Source: Parashewanella curva
GTDB taxonomy: Bacteria > Pseudomonadota > Gammaproteobacteria > Enterobacterales > Shewanellaceae
NCBI RefSeq assembly: GCF_003675895.1
Contig: NZ_ML014757.1
Coordinates: 1-57,276 of the forward strand
Length of the DNA: 57,276 bases
Direction: 5' to 3'
Below, piece after piece: positions 38,227 through 47,407 of this stretch; the stretch's first letter is position 1, and every line of letters starts with the position of its first letter. A program made the position numbers and the translations under genes. The notes beneath the pieces are model-generated. The model was not told the DNA's origin and did not search any database. It worked only from the letters and a program-made list of their open reading frames with translations.

Positions 38227-38527
38227 GATATAAATCCTGTAAATTTTAAATTTAAGCCTTAGCGGCGGTGGAGCTGAAAATGCCGGTATTACTTATGTTT
38301 TACAGGACGAACAGGTCGTGATGAATACATAAATATAAGTCCAACTTTCTAGCTGAGTAGACTATATACCATTTTGCAACTATGTCAACTTACGAACCAC
38401 GGTTAAAAAAAAAATTAATAAAATCAGCTAAAAATATGAAAAATCTTCAGATTTTTTTGCTTAAACACTGAGCTTTAAACTGAACTATGACTGACTAAAA
38501 CTCCATTAAATTCAAATCGAAGGTGTA
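38227..38527 (-). promoter_or_regulatory. Promoter and long 5' leader of the cold-shock gene
   Basis: On the minus strand TTGACA (38383-38388) and TATAGT (38361-38366) are separated by 16 bp, a near-consensus sigma-70 promoter. Transcription from it would give a leader of about 125-130 nt before ATG 38226, the length seen for csp mRNAs whose leaders act as cold-responsive RNA switches. The rest of the gap, up to the rlmA stop at 38528, holds nothing I recognise. Confidence 0.75.
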
Positions 38528-39337
38528 TTATTGTCGTCGATGTAATTGAAGCTTAAAGTCAAGCTCACACTCTAATCCTTGCTGACATAACTGTTGTTTT
38601 TGTGAGTCATCTAACTTCCAAGCATAAGGTGTCATATTAAGAAAATTTTCAATATCATCTTTTTGTTTTAAATTGATTTTCTGCTGCAATCTTTCACTAA
38701 ATATTAATTCAAACCCATCAAGATTATCCGTTTCTTCTGGATGTGGCTTTGGTTCCTTATAGATCACGGTTTTCAAAAACCAATGATGTATGGGACCTGC
38801 TGAAACGGTTAAAAGAACCCCACCCGGTTTAATAATTCTTTTTAACTCTTCCAATTTCGATGGTGCATAAATTCTTAAGACAGCGTCAAGAGATTGTGGC
38901 GCAAATGGCGTATCAAAGGCGCTAGCGACACAAAAAGTAATGTCTTTATAGCGTTTAGCACCATATCTAACAGCAACTTTAGAAATATCCAAACCGTAGA
39001 TTTGAAGCGATTTAACTTGCAATGCTTCTGCCAAACGTCCTGTGTAATAGCCTTCTCCGCAGCCTAAATCTAACATTGTAGCGTGATTTTTCAGATGTTC
39101 TTCTAGCAGAACATTTACTCTATCACTTAAAAATTGATAATGGCCTTGGTTCAAGAACTCCCGTCTTGCCTGCATCATCAATTGATTATCACCCGGATCT
39201 TTTGATTTTTTCTTTTGAACTGGTAGTAAATTTACATAGCCTTCTTTTGCAATATCAAAGCAATGATTCTGAGAACAGCGCCATGTTCGGTTATCCAATT
39301 TCAAAGAAGATTCACAGATTGGGCAAATATACGGCAT
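38528..39337 (-). CDS. rlmA: 23S rRNA (guanine-745-N1)-methyltransferase
   Basis: A 269-residue enzyme that methylates G745 in domain II of 23S rRNA. The N-terminal zinc ribbon CPICESSL...CSQNHCFDIAK and the motif YVNLLPVQKKKSKDPGDN are diagnostic of RlmA. SAM motif I is LDLGCGEGYYTG near residue 88. ATG 39337 matches the family N-terminus (MPYICPICE); a TTG at 39361 is less likely. No good ribosome site precedes it. Confidence 0.95.
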   Translation of the reverse strand: MPYICPICESSLKLDNRTWRCSQNHCFDIAKEGYVNLLPVQKKKSKDPGDNQLMMQARREFLNQGHYQFLSDRVNVLLEEHLKNHATMLDLGCGEGYYTGRLAEALQVKSLQIYGLDISKVAVRYGAKRYKDITFCVASAFDTPFAPQSLDAVLRIYAPSKLEELKRIIKPGGVLLTVSAGPIHHWFLKTVIYKEPKPHPEETDNLDGFELIFSERLQQKINLKQKDDIENFLNMTPYAWKLDDSQKQQLCQQGLECELDFKLQLHRRQ

Positions 39338-39409
39338 AAGGAGAACTCTGAGGTAAGCCAATAAAATAAGGCCGCAAGTATATACTGAAGTGAAAAAATT
39401 TTCTGGCTA

Positions 39410-39672
39410 GGGGCTGTTTATCTTTCAGGATGAAATTTTGTGCTGTTTGAGCGCTTTTCTGTTCAAGGCGTGAGTAATGAGGCTTAGCATTCTAAGTAAA
39501 TTGCTCACAACACAGAACAGGAAGCGCTCAAAAGCATCGAAGACAGCGTAAATTGGTCATTTCTGCAGCGTTATCGCTTGTTCATGTGGAGCAACCACAC
39601 TTCACAAGCTCCGCCTTGCATAAAATAACCAATTTATCGCTGCAAAAATAATCTCGAAAGATAAACAGCACC
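39410..39672. repeat. 263-bp TA-flanked miniature inverted-repeat element (family B)
   Basis: Left end GGGGCTGTTTATCTTTC and right end (reverse complement) GGTGCTGTTTATCTTTC are inverted repeats differing at one base. TA dinucleotides flank both ends (39408-39409 and 39673-39674), the hallmark of Tc1/mariner/IS630-type insertion. No coding capacity. It sits between rlmA and the DUF1501 gene without damaging either and accounts for most of the 383-bp gap. Confidence 0.75.
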
Positions 39673-39720
39673 TAATAAGGCCAGTTAAATTTACTGACCT
39701 CAAATTCATAACGATAAAAT

Positions 39721-41136
39721 TTACGCTTGCTTTATCAAACCTAACGGCAGAGAACCACTGGATAAGTCATGGAACTTATGCAGATTTGGGAACAGCTTAC
39801 CTAACTCATTTTTCTGTACACCAAACCACATGGCTAATTCAGCATAGGCGACATCAGTAGAGGTAGTCGGAATAAGCACTCCATTACCTACATCAAGAGA
39901 GTTTGAACTACCTAACGTCAAGTCTGGGTATCTACCGAATACCTTACCTCCATCTACAGGCCCTCCCATAACCATAACGTTGCCGCCCCAACCGTGGTCG
40001 GTACCATTACCGTTTGAGGTTAGCGTCCGTCCGAAGTCTGAACCCGTCATAGTCACAACTTGTTCAGTAAGTCCCATTTGATCCAAACTAGCCTGGAACT
40101 CTCCTAATCCTCGGCTCAGCACTCGCAACATGCGTTGCTGGTTATCTAAAAGCTCATCATGATGATCCCAGCCCATATAACGGATAAAGAAAGTTTGCTG
40201 CGGCGTACCAAGTTCATCAGCTGCTTTGATACTTTGCGCCACCATTTTCAATTGTTGAGATAGAGGTGAACCCGAAAAACGCCCCGGAACTCGTACACTT
40301 TTAATCGAGTCTCTAAACTTCTCATGCAATGATTGAGCTTTACGAGTTAATGATAAGTACGTCTGCTTGAAAGGATCATTGTCATATTTGTAGTTAAGCA
40401 AGGCTTCGAAGTTCTTTAATATGATACGATTTAGCTCACGCATATCACTAGATTGACGACGACTCGGTTTCACTACTAAGCCAACACTTCCCTTCTCTGT
40501 AATCGCATAACTGGTACTTCCTACACCGTCTTGCATAATATTACGGCCAGCGAGTGAAATCCCCATCGGTATTTGATTCAGTTTAGGGTTAGGTTGAATT
40601 GAGTCAGCCATAAACCCAAACCAGCCTTGATTAATTCGCTCATTCGGTCTTGCTGATTGCCAATGCTTGAATTGATCTGAGTGAGACATCAAGCCCAGTG
40701 GCAATTTCGCACTGTTGTTTTTAAAGCTTTCCTTTGTAACAGGCTCAACTAACAGACCAATATTTGAAATAAAGGACAGCTTCTTTTTAGCAAATAAATC
40801 TTGCACTTCAGGCATACTTGGGTGCAAAGCAAAAGTTCTGTTATCCTTATCTTTAAAACCATCAAGCGCCAACAGTTTTGGGTGCTTTAAAGCTAAGTTA
40901 CTTCTGGTTTTGTTGTATTCAGCATAATGGTGCTGAGAGTATGGTACCAACATGTTATAGCTGTCATTACCACCATCAAGCATAATGAAAACCAGTGCTT
41001 TTTGATTTTTTATATTTGATTGATTTCCCGCGGAAGGCGCCGCAAAAGATGGTGCGACACCTGTAATACCAACACCTGCAGCTACCGCAGCACTGGATTT
41101 CAAAAATCGACGTCGAGATATGTTTGTAGTAGACAT
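39721..41136 (-). CDS. DUF1501 domain-containing protein, Tat-exported
   Basis: A 471-residue protein with a twin-arginine signal (ISRRRFLKSS, then a hydrophobic AAVAAGVGITGVAPSFA). Export is as a folded protein. The body has the family segments FIMLDGGNDSYNMLVPY, GWFGFMADS, MGWDHHDELLDNQQRML and GSDFGRTLTSNGNGTDHGWGG, an alkaline-phosphatase/sulfatase-like metal-site arrangement. I choose ATG 41136, which has the best ribosome site here (GGAGG, 8 bp away). It starts 2 bp after the DUF1800 stop, and the two families almost always travel as a pair. Function is unknown. Confidence 0.92.
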   Translation of the reverse strand: MSTTNISRRRFLKSSAAVAAGVGITGVAPSFAAPSAGNQSNIKNQKALVFIMLDGGNDSYNMLVPYSQHHYAEYNKTRSNLALKHPKLLALDGFKDKDNRTFALHPSMPEVQDLFAKKKLSFISNIGLLVEPVTKESFKNNSAKLPLGLMSHSDQFKHWQSARPNERINQGWFGFMADSIQPNPKLNQIPMGISLAGRNIMQDGVGSTSYAITEKGSVGLVVKPSRRQSSDMRELNRIILKNFEALLNYKYDNDPFKQTYLSLTRKAQSLHEKFRDSIKSVRVPGRFSGSPLSQQLKMVAQSIKAADELGTPQQTFFIRYMGWDHHDELLDNQQRMLRVLSRGLGEFQASLDQMGLTEQVVTMTGSDFGRTLTSNGNGTDHGWGGNVMVMGGPVDGGKVFGRYPDLTLGSSNSLDVGNGVLIPTTSTDVAYAELAMWFGVQKNELGKLFPNLHKFHDLSSGSLPLGLIKQA

Positions 41137-41138
41137 GA

Positions 41139-42890
41139 TTAAGCCTCCTGCACTGTAAATTCTGGTGAAATCGTTAACATGAACGCAATCGTTTGCACCA
41201 CCCACTCTGGGTTATTTTTAAACTGCTGGAATGACGATTTTATCTGCTCATGAATATCTAGCTTATGCTTACCCGTTAAAATAAGACTCATGCGCTTTAT
41301 CAGGTCATCGTGCTGACCATCTTTTGCCATTTGGATTTCTTTGCTGAAGTTCAACTTTAAGGAGTCTTGTTGGTTTTTCTTTAATACATTCGGATTAAGC
41401 TCTGGTACGTTTTGCATCGTTGGAGAGCGATTAATGACTGTAGATACGGCTGGATAAAAGCCTCCGAAGAACCAGAAATACATCATGTTGGTATAAGAAA
41501 TAGAAGTTGCAGAAGTATGAAGTTCAAACTCCGGCGCAACCAAGCCTAGATCTTCAATCTCACCGTGAGGGGTAAAATCAGGCTTATAAAAGTTAAACAC
41601 ACTAGGAGAGGACATAGGTAGCTGCTGTGTCAGCTCTTTAATGTCGTCACCTATAAACCACAACTTGCCTGAATTGTTGTGGGCATTAAAAGCTCTTAAA
41701 ATTTGAGTGGTTCTCAATGCTGGTGATTTTAATTTTTGGGATTGCACTCCGTCATCATGAGAGGCAAAATTGGCATCGCTTGCTGGGTTATTGAGTGGAT
41801 AAAGTAAAATTTCTTTAATCGCAGCTCTTAAATCACCTTGAGTACCAAATTTATCAGCAACCGCTTTTACATACGCTTTAGATGGATTTGAAGTCACCAG
41901 TTGATTGATCAATTTAGTGGCAATAAATGGTGCTGCACTTGGGTGGCTAACTAATGAGCGAGTAACGCTTCTAATTTCTTGTTCACAGCTTTGATTACCT
42001 GGAAGATTAATATGGCCATTTAGCAAACGCTTAGGTTCACGGTCATGGTAATTTTCATCGGCTGTCATAGGTTTGACCATGTTTACAAATGGCACAACTT
42101 TATACGACTTATCAACACCATCATTAAAGCCAACGTCATGGCCATTGAAACTGGGCTGCCAAAAGCTGGTTTGCCATTCATATTGATAACTATTTGCTTT
42201 TAATCCAGTGAATACTCGTGCCATTGCACGAATATCGACATTGTCATAAGTCGGAATATCTTCACCACGACTGTTTTGTTTGCGGGTGCCATCTGGATTT
42301 AATTCAAACAATCCGATACTAAACAGCTGCATGATCTCACGCGCATAGTTCTCATCTGGATGAATATGTTTCGCAGGGTCAGCCTTGCGGTTGTTCATAT
42401 GAGAGAGGTAAATACCCATACAAGGATGGAACGAAACGTCGTATAGAAGATCGGCAAAGTTACCAAAAGCATGCTTATATAATAAATCGTAATAGCTTGC
42501 CATACCGACGGAGTTTAGCTCTAACAAAGAGTTGTCTGAGATAACCAAAATTTCGCTCAACGCTTGTGCAACTCTCTGCCTTAGTAAACCTGAGTTTGAT
42601 TGTAAGGTATGGTCCCACCATGCCATTCGAAAATACCACTTATAAGGAAGTGCAGGGTTATTGCCTTCCCCGTTAATTGCGTGTTCACCGTAAGTTGAAA
42701 CCAGCTTTTGCCGGAACTGTTGCCATATTTGATTGGTCTTCGATTCAAAAAGGGATGGCTCAGCTTGATGCTGTAACTCCTGCTCTAACCAATTTTCAGC
42801 ACCAACTTCCTGTACTTGACGGATCAAGTTGTAGTCTGCTCCCAAAGTCGCTTGCATTAAAAAGCGACTACTTCTTTCATACTGCTTCAT
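41139..42890 (-). CDS. DUF1800 domain-containing protein
   Basis: A protein of about 583 residues of the DUF1800 family, always found with DUF1501. The N-terminal SSRFLMQATLGADYNLIRQV, then LRQRVAQALSEILVIS, and the NYAREIMQLFSIGLFELNPDG and RLLNGHINLPGN segments are characteristic. The start is unclear: ATG 42890, with AAGGT upstream, fits the family best; ATG 42929 or GTG 42959 would add a Lys-rich, non-signal-like N-terminus. I see no signal peptide, so it may be co-exported with its Tat partner or stay inside. Function unknown. Confidence 0.88.
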   Translation of the reverse strand: MKQYERSSRFLMQATLGADYNLIRQVQEVGAENWLEQELQHQAEPSLFESKTNQIWQQFRQKLVSTYGEHAINGEGNNPALPYKWYFRMAWWDHTLQSNSGLLRQRVAQALSEILVISDNSLLELNSVGMASYYDLLYKHAFGNFADLLYDVSFHPCMGIYLSHMNNRKADPAKHIHPDENYAREIMQLFSIGLFELNPDGTRKQNSRGEDIPTYDNVDIRAMARVFTGLKANSYQYEWQTSFWQPSFNGHDVGFNDGVDKSYKVVPFVNMVKPMTADENYHDREPKRLLNGHINLPGNQSCEQEIRSVTRSLVSHPSAAPFIATKLINQLVTSNPSKAYVKAVADKFGTQGDLRAAIKEILLYPLNNPASDANFASHDDGVQSQKLKSPALRTTQILRAFNAHNNSGKLWFIGDDIKELTQQLPMSSPSVFNFYKPDFTPHGEIEDLGLVAPEFELHTSATSISYTNMMYFWFFGGFYPAVSTVINRSPTMQNVPELNPNVLKKNQQDSLKLNFSKEIQMAKDGQHDDLIKRMSLILTGKHKLDIHEQIKSSFQQFKNNPEWVVQTIAFMLTISPEFTVQEA

Positions 42891-42959
42891 GAGCTTTACC
42901 TTAGACTTCTTATTTAATGCTTTTTTCATAATGACCATTACGGTTTTAACATACCGCAC

Positions 42960-43380
42960 TCCACGTTTGATTGACTTTGTTTGCTATCTAAATAACCTGA
43001 GCTCTGCATAAGCAACACGATACTGATTTCGTTATAAAGGTTCAGGTTAAACAGGTAGATTTTCACAATGTAAATCAATTCATATAAATTTGAAATATGG
43101 AGACATTCAAAATGAATCACCATCAACAATTGTACTGTAAACAAAGTAGAACAAATAGAGTAAATACCCTTTATTTTCAGATGATTACAAAACTTAAACC
43201 GTCATCTTTCTGACGATTTAAGTCGATAAAATTATTTTCTAGCATTCGTCAAAATTTTTACCCATAAAACAGCGGTTTAAGGTTAAATAGTAAACAAATT
43301 TACTTTTTTTGAAATACAACAACACATCACTCGGTCTTAACAAAAAGCTAACAATCATTTCGAATGGACGAGTGAACGCT
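42960..43380. other. Divergent intergenic region
   Basis: About 420 bp between the DUF1800 gene and the outer-membrane protein gene. It is AT-rich and should hold both promoters. A small hairpin (CGTCATCTTTCTGACG, near 43200-43215) is present. No gene or RNA was recognised. Confidence 0.45.
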
Positions 43381-44217
43381 ATGACCAACAAACTGAAAGT
43401 GAACAATACTTACCTCAAAACGCTGTTAATCACGGCTCCTTTTTTACTTGCCGCAACCAATGCTTCTGCAGGGGCTTGGGTAGCTGAGAAAGGCGCAGGA
43501 TATGCCAAGCTTGGTTACGCTGGCTATGACGCAGATAAATATAAGGGAAACAACCCTACTTTTGAGAGCTTTAAAAGTGATAATGTCTCATTCTATGGCG
43601 AGTACGGACTAGGAAATAATTTTGCTCTATATGGTTCTCAATTATTTCAATCATACGACCAATCTGACTCAAAAACGGGCCAAAACAGTGCAAGTGGTTT
43701 AAGTGACACTGAGCTTGGTATTAAATACCAATGGCAAGCTAACCCATTTGTTTTCTCCACTTCGTTTTTAGTTAAAGCACCACTATTTTATAAAGCAGAG
43801 GACGGTTTAGGTAACCACCAAGTAGATTATGAAGCACGTGCTCTTATCGGAAAGAGCTTGAATGAATACGGTTACTTTGGTCTTGAAGCTGGTTATCGTT
43901 TAAGAGCTGGTGCACCATCTGATGAATACCGTTACCTTGTTGAATATGGTTTTGATTTTAATAAAATCTGGTACTTCCGCACTAAATTAGACGGTACCCT
44001 AAGTGCAAAAAACTCAGATACCCCAAATACAATCAACTCAAATCTATCTAACCCACTGGAATTTGACGTAGGAAAGCTTGAGCTCACTACAGGTCTAAAG
44101 CTTGGCAACAAAGCTTTCAAAGGTTATGGCATTGAATTTACCTATACCCGCGAAATTTACGGTGAGAATGTATTAGAAGGTGACCGTTTTGAGTTGGCTT
44201 TAACCAAAGTGTTTTAA
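43381..44217 (+). CDS. Outer-membrane beta-barrel protein
   Basis: A 278-residue predicted porin-like or channel protein. A signal peptide (about 1-30, cleavage after NASA) precedes many alternating beta-strand segments (for example GYAKLGYAGYDADKY, FALYGSQLF, GYFGLEAGYRLRAG), and the chain ends with Phe (ALTKVF), the signature recognised by the Bam machinery. It resembles transporter proteins related to MetA of phenol pathways. ATG 43381 is chosen over a TTG at 43309. A strong terminator follows, so it is a separate unit from the downstream glycosyltransferases. Confidence 0.8.
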   Translation: MTNKLKVNNTYLKTLLITAPFLLAATNASAGAWVAEKGAGYAKLGYAGYDADKYKGNNPTFESFKSDNVSFYGEYGLGNNFALYGSQLFQSYDQSDSKTGQNSASGLSDTELGIKYQWQANPFVFSTSFLVKAPLFYKAEDGLGNHQVDYEARALIGKSLNEYGYFGLEAGYRLRAGAPSDEYRYLVEYGFDFNKIWYFRTKLDGTLSAKNSDTPNTINSNLSNPLEFDVGKLELTTGLKLGNKAFKGYGIEFTYTREIYGENVLEGDRFELALTKVF

Positions 44218-44226
44218 CCCTTAACG

Positions 44227-44256
44227 AAACACAAAGGGAGCGTTTCCTTTGTGTTT
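44227..44256 (+). terminator. Intrinsic terminator of the outer-membrane protein gene
   Basis: AAACACAAAGG and CCTTTGTGTTT form an 11-bp perfect stem with an 8-nt loop, followed by TTTC. It lies 10 bp after the stop and separates this gene from the arsenic-related cluster. Confidence 0.85.
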
Positions 44257-44307
44257 TTTCGAATCTACAAATTACCGAACAAAATTTTCATAAAGGGTTG
44301 TTTAGCC

Positions 44308-45798
44308 ATGTCGTCGATAAGTTGGTTTTTTATCACCACTCATTTTGTTTTATTAGGCATTTTATGCCTCTTTGGTCTTCATCGCCTTTCAATGGTATTT
44401 CGCTGGTTTAAATACCGTCATTATCAACCAACGCAACCTAAAGCATTTTCAACATTACCCAAAGTAACGGTGCAAATCCCCCTTTATAACGAACGCTTAG
44501 TTGCCAAACGTATTGTTGACTCAATCGTAAAGCTCGAATACCCACAAGATAAATTGCAAATTCAAATTGTTGATGACTCAACCGACGAAACTTGTGAGCT
44601 TATCGCTGAAAGAGTAAAACACTACCAACAGCAAGGCATTAATATTCAGCATGTTCAGCGTATCCACCGCTATGGCTTTAAAGCTGGAGCATTAAAAGAT
44701 GCCATGGAGACTGCCACTGGTGAGTTTATTGCCATATTTGACGCTGATTTTATTCCGCACCCTGACACCCTACTAAAAACCATTCACCATTTTACTCAAG
44801 AAGATATGGCGATGGTGCAGTTCAGGTGGGAGCATTTAAACCGAAGAAGTAGCCTATTAACCAAACTCCAAGCCATTATGCTTGACGCTCACTTTGGTCT
44901 AGAACAACGAGTCCGCTGTGCCAGTGGTATGTTATTCAACTTTAATGGTACCGCTGGTATTTGGCGCACCGAAGCCATTATTGATGCTGGTCATTGGAGT
45001 GCAGATACCCTCACAGAAGATCTCGATTTAAGTTATCGCGCACAGCTTGAAGGCTGGAAAATGCGTTATTTGAATGATGTAACCTGCCCCGGTGAATTAC
45101 CTGCGGATATGAATGCCTTTAAAAGTCAGCAATTCCGATGGGCAAAAGGTGGTGTGGAAGTCATGATGAAAATGCTTCCAACCGTATGGAAAGCTAAAAT
45201 TCCTTTCACCAAAAAACTAGAATCAACTTTCCACCTTTCTAACAACCTTGCGTATTTTGTCATGCTGGTTGATACCTTAATCTTTTTAGTACCCAGTTTG
45301 TACCTCAGAGATCAACATGACTTCGTCAATGTTTGGTGGCTAGATATTCCATTGTTAGCCATGTCCTCTGGCGGGCATTTGGCTTACTTGTTTTTCGGGC
45401 AAGTAGTTTTAGGTCGCTCGAAGTCTCGCGCATTTTTAAAACTTCCCAGCTTAATGGTGCTTGGAATTCTACTTGCTATCAACAACTCAAAAGCAGGCTT
45501 AGAAGGTTTGTTTGGTATGCGATCTGAGTTTGTTCGCACTCCAAAAACTGGTGAGCTAGGCAATGAAGTGGATTCGTCACAAGTAAAAGTCAAAGCAGAG
45601 AAAAAACAATATCGAGCTATTGCTCCTAAAGGTGCATTGTTTGAATTGGCAATAGCCCTTGTCTATTCCACTGTATTTTTATGGGCGGTAGGACAAGGTC
45701 ATTGGTTTATGTTGCCATTCTTACTGTTATTGGCTGTGGGTTTTGTACTCTCCGCGCTTCATAGCTTTTATAGTCACATACAGCTATCAAAGCAATAA
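44308..45798 (+). CDS. Membrane glycosyltransferase family 2 (processive-type)
   Basis: A 496-residue inner-membrane GT2 enzyme similar to cellulose/glucomannan synthase-like proteins. An N-terminal membrane segment is followed by the GT-A domain VTVQIPLYNERLVAKRIVDS, the DADFIPHPDTLL metal-binding DxD, the TEDLDLSYRAQLEGW base region and QFRWAKGG (QxxRW). Further membrane segments come at about 310-330, 345-365 and 455-490. ATG 44308 is chosen because the upstream part of the open frame lies in the terminator. First gene of the cluster; 11 bp to the next gene. The sugar donor is unknown. Confidence 0.88.
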   Translation: MSSISWFFITTHFVLLGILCLFGLHRLSMVFRWFKYRHYQPTQPKAFSTLPKVTVQIPLYNERLVAKRIVDSIVKLEYPQDKLQIQIVDDSTDETCELIAERVKHYQQQGINIQHVQRIHRYGFKAGALKDAMETATGEFIAIFDADFIPHPDTLLKTIHHFTQEDMAMVQFRWEHLNRRSSLLTKLQAIMLDAHFGLEQRVRCASGMLFNFNGTAGIWRTEAIIDAGHWSADTLTEDLDLSYRAQLEGWKMRYLNDVTCPGELPADMNAFKSQQFRWAKGGVEVMMKMLPTVWKAKIPFTKKLESTFHLSNNLAYFVMLVDTLIFLVPSLYLRDQHDFVNVWWLDIPLLAMSSGGHLAYLFFGQVVLGRSKSRAFLKLPSLMVLGILLAINNSKAGLEGLFGMRSEFVRTPKTGELGNEVDSSQVKVKAEKKQYRAIAPKGALFELAIALVYSTVFLWAVGQGHWFMLPFLLLLAVGFVLSALHSFYSHIQLSKQ

Positions 45799-45809
45799 GG
45801 CGTGACGTT

Positions 45810-47249
45810 ATGATTCAGCTGATCAGTCATTTGCAACAAAACTTACCCGTGAAGCTTCGAGCATACCTGCACTTCTCAAGTTTGGCTGGAGTTGTTGTTT
45901 CTAGCCTAGCGAGTTATTGGCTATCAGAGTTTAAAATGACACCTAACTCTCCTCACTTAGCTGAAATGGGTGTCTATATCATCATTCAGTTCAGCGTGAT
46001 GGGGCTATTCATGTTATTAGCTTGGACGACAGCTCCTGCTTCCAACAAATTGAAAGACTTTAAACTGATTTTGATTGCAGCCGTGATTGCTAGAGTAGTT
46101 TTGCTTGATGTGACTCCCTACACCTCAAATGATGTCGATAGATACTTGTTTGATGGACGAATTGCCTACGAAGGATTTGATCCTTATCGAATCAGTCACG
46201 ATGCACCAGAACTAAAAGAGCTTAGAGCTCAATGGCAACCACCTCAAGAACACGAAAAATACGTCACCTTGTATCCGCCTGTAGCATTAAGTTTATTTGC
46301 TTTGGCTGCATCAGCAGGTGTTGAACATGCTCAAATGGCGTGGAGTGTTATCTTACTTATCAGTGGTCTACTTACCTTATATTTTTCTGCAAAAGCATTG
46401 CAAAAGCAGGGCAAGCTAAAACATCTACCTTTAGTCGCCCTATCTCCATTATTGATTTTAGAAACAGGTGTTGGGCTTCATCTGGATACACTTTCAGCAT
46501 TGAGTGTGATTGTGGCTGTTTATTTGTGGCTACAGCAGCGATTTGTGTTGACAGGGATCATGATTGGAATAGGAATGTCGACAAAGATATTACCTATGAT
46601 GTTGTTACTGCCCTTTTTGTTCTTTTTACTTGGCAAAAAAGAATTCAAAACCTTTGCAGTGCTACTGGCTAGCACAATTCTAACCGTCGTCAGCATTTAT
46701 TCACTCACCATTGCACTTGGTTATCATCCAGTTGGTAGCATCAGTGTCTTTTTTGAAAAATGGCGATTCGCCTCTCCTCTATTTAATTCACTCGATGCTT
46801 TTATATCTGGCTATCCGCTGATTTTAACTCTAATAGCGATTGCGACAATTATTTGCTTGTTAATCGGTTTTGTCAGCTTATCGTCATCGCATTTAGCATC
46901 AAAAGACAGTAAGTTAGCTTGGTGTTTACAGCTTTCTCTGGCTGTACCTCTGTTTTTAAGCCCAGTGCTATTTCCTTGGTATTTAATGCCCTTGCTCCCA
47001 TTACTGGCATTAAGACCGAACATTTATTTAATTGCTTGGACATTATTAATGCCTCTGACTTATGAAGTCATTGGTGATTTCTTATGTTGCCAGCAGTGGC
47101 AACCAGCACTATGGCCAATCATCATTCTTGGAATTCTATATCTAATAACAACAACTAAACTCACAAAATGGCTTTACCAAAATAAATCATTACTAAAATT
47201 AAAAAGCCATTTGAGCAATGACAACCAAAGAATAAGTACCTGTCGATAA
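45810..47249 (+). CDS. Polytopic GT-C type glycosyltransferase
   Basis: A 479-residue protein with about ten to twelve membrane segments. The first external loop has YTSNDVDRYLFDGRIAYEG, with acidic residues as in lipid-linked-sugar-dependent GT-C mannosyl/arabinosyl transferases, then ISHDAPELKEL and KYVTLYPP. It likely uses polyprenyl-phosphate sugars at the outer face of the inner membrane; the DPM1-like enzyme downstream could supply them. The last five codons (ISTCR) and stop are contributed by the inverted-repeat element starting at 47234, so the native C-terminus has been replaced. Confidence 0.78.
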   Translation: MIQLISHLQQNLPVKLRAYLHFSSLAGVVVSSLASYWLSEFKMTPNSPHLAEMGVYIIIQFSVMGLFMLLAWTTAPASNKLKDFKLILIAAVIARVVLLDVTPYTSNDVDRYLFDGRIAYEGFDPYRISHDAPELKELRAQWQPPQEHEKYVTLYPPVALSLFALAASAGVEHAQMAWSVILLISGLLTLYFSAKALQKQGKLKHLPLVALSPLLILETGVGLHLDTLSALSVIVAVYLWLQQRFVLTGIMIGIGMSTKILPMMLLLPFLFFLLGKKEFKTFAVLLASTILTVVSIYSLTIALGYHPVGSISVFFEKWRFASPLFNSLDAFISGYPLILTLIAIATIICLLIGFVSLSSSHLASKDSKLAWCLQLSLAVPLFLSPVLFPWYLMPLLPLLALRPNIYLIAWTLLMPLTYEVIGDFLCCQQWQPALWPIIILGILYLITTTKLTKWLYQNKSLLKLKSHLSNDNQRISTCR

Positions 47250-47395
47250 GTACTTTGAAAATTGTTGTGCTCGGCTTTTGTGCAATACAAGGCGCAATGA
47301 AGGGCGCATAGCCTAAGCCATGTAACCGGAATTGCAACGCCGTAAGTGCTGAAGCTGAGCGCAAGAAATCTTAAGAAACTTATGGTCAGGTACTT
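47234..47395. repeat. 162-bp inverted-repeat element (family D) inside the cluster
   Basis: Left end AAGTACCTGTCGATAAGT and right end (reverse complement) AAGTACCTGACCATAAGT match apart from two positions. A second inner pair (GCTCGGCTT and AAGCTGAGC) follows. The element covers the 3' end of the GT-C gene and almost all of the gap to the next gene; GAGG just after it serves as ribosome site for ATG 47408. No coding capacity. Confidence 0.65.
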
Positions 47396-47407
47396 GAGGA
47401 ACGCATT

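Noticed and set aside
42938-43144. 68-residue minus-strand open frame upstream of the DUF1800 gene
   Set aside because: AT-rich hydrophobic translation with no ribosome site; the region is better read as a divergent promoter.
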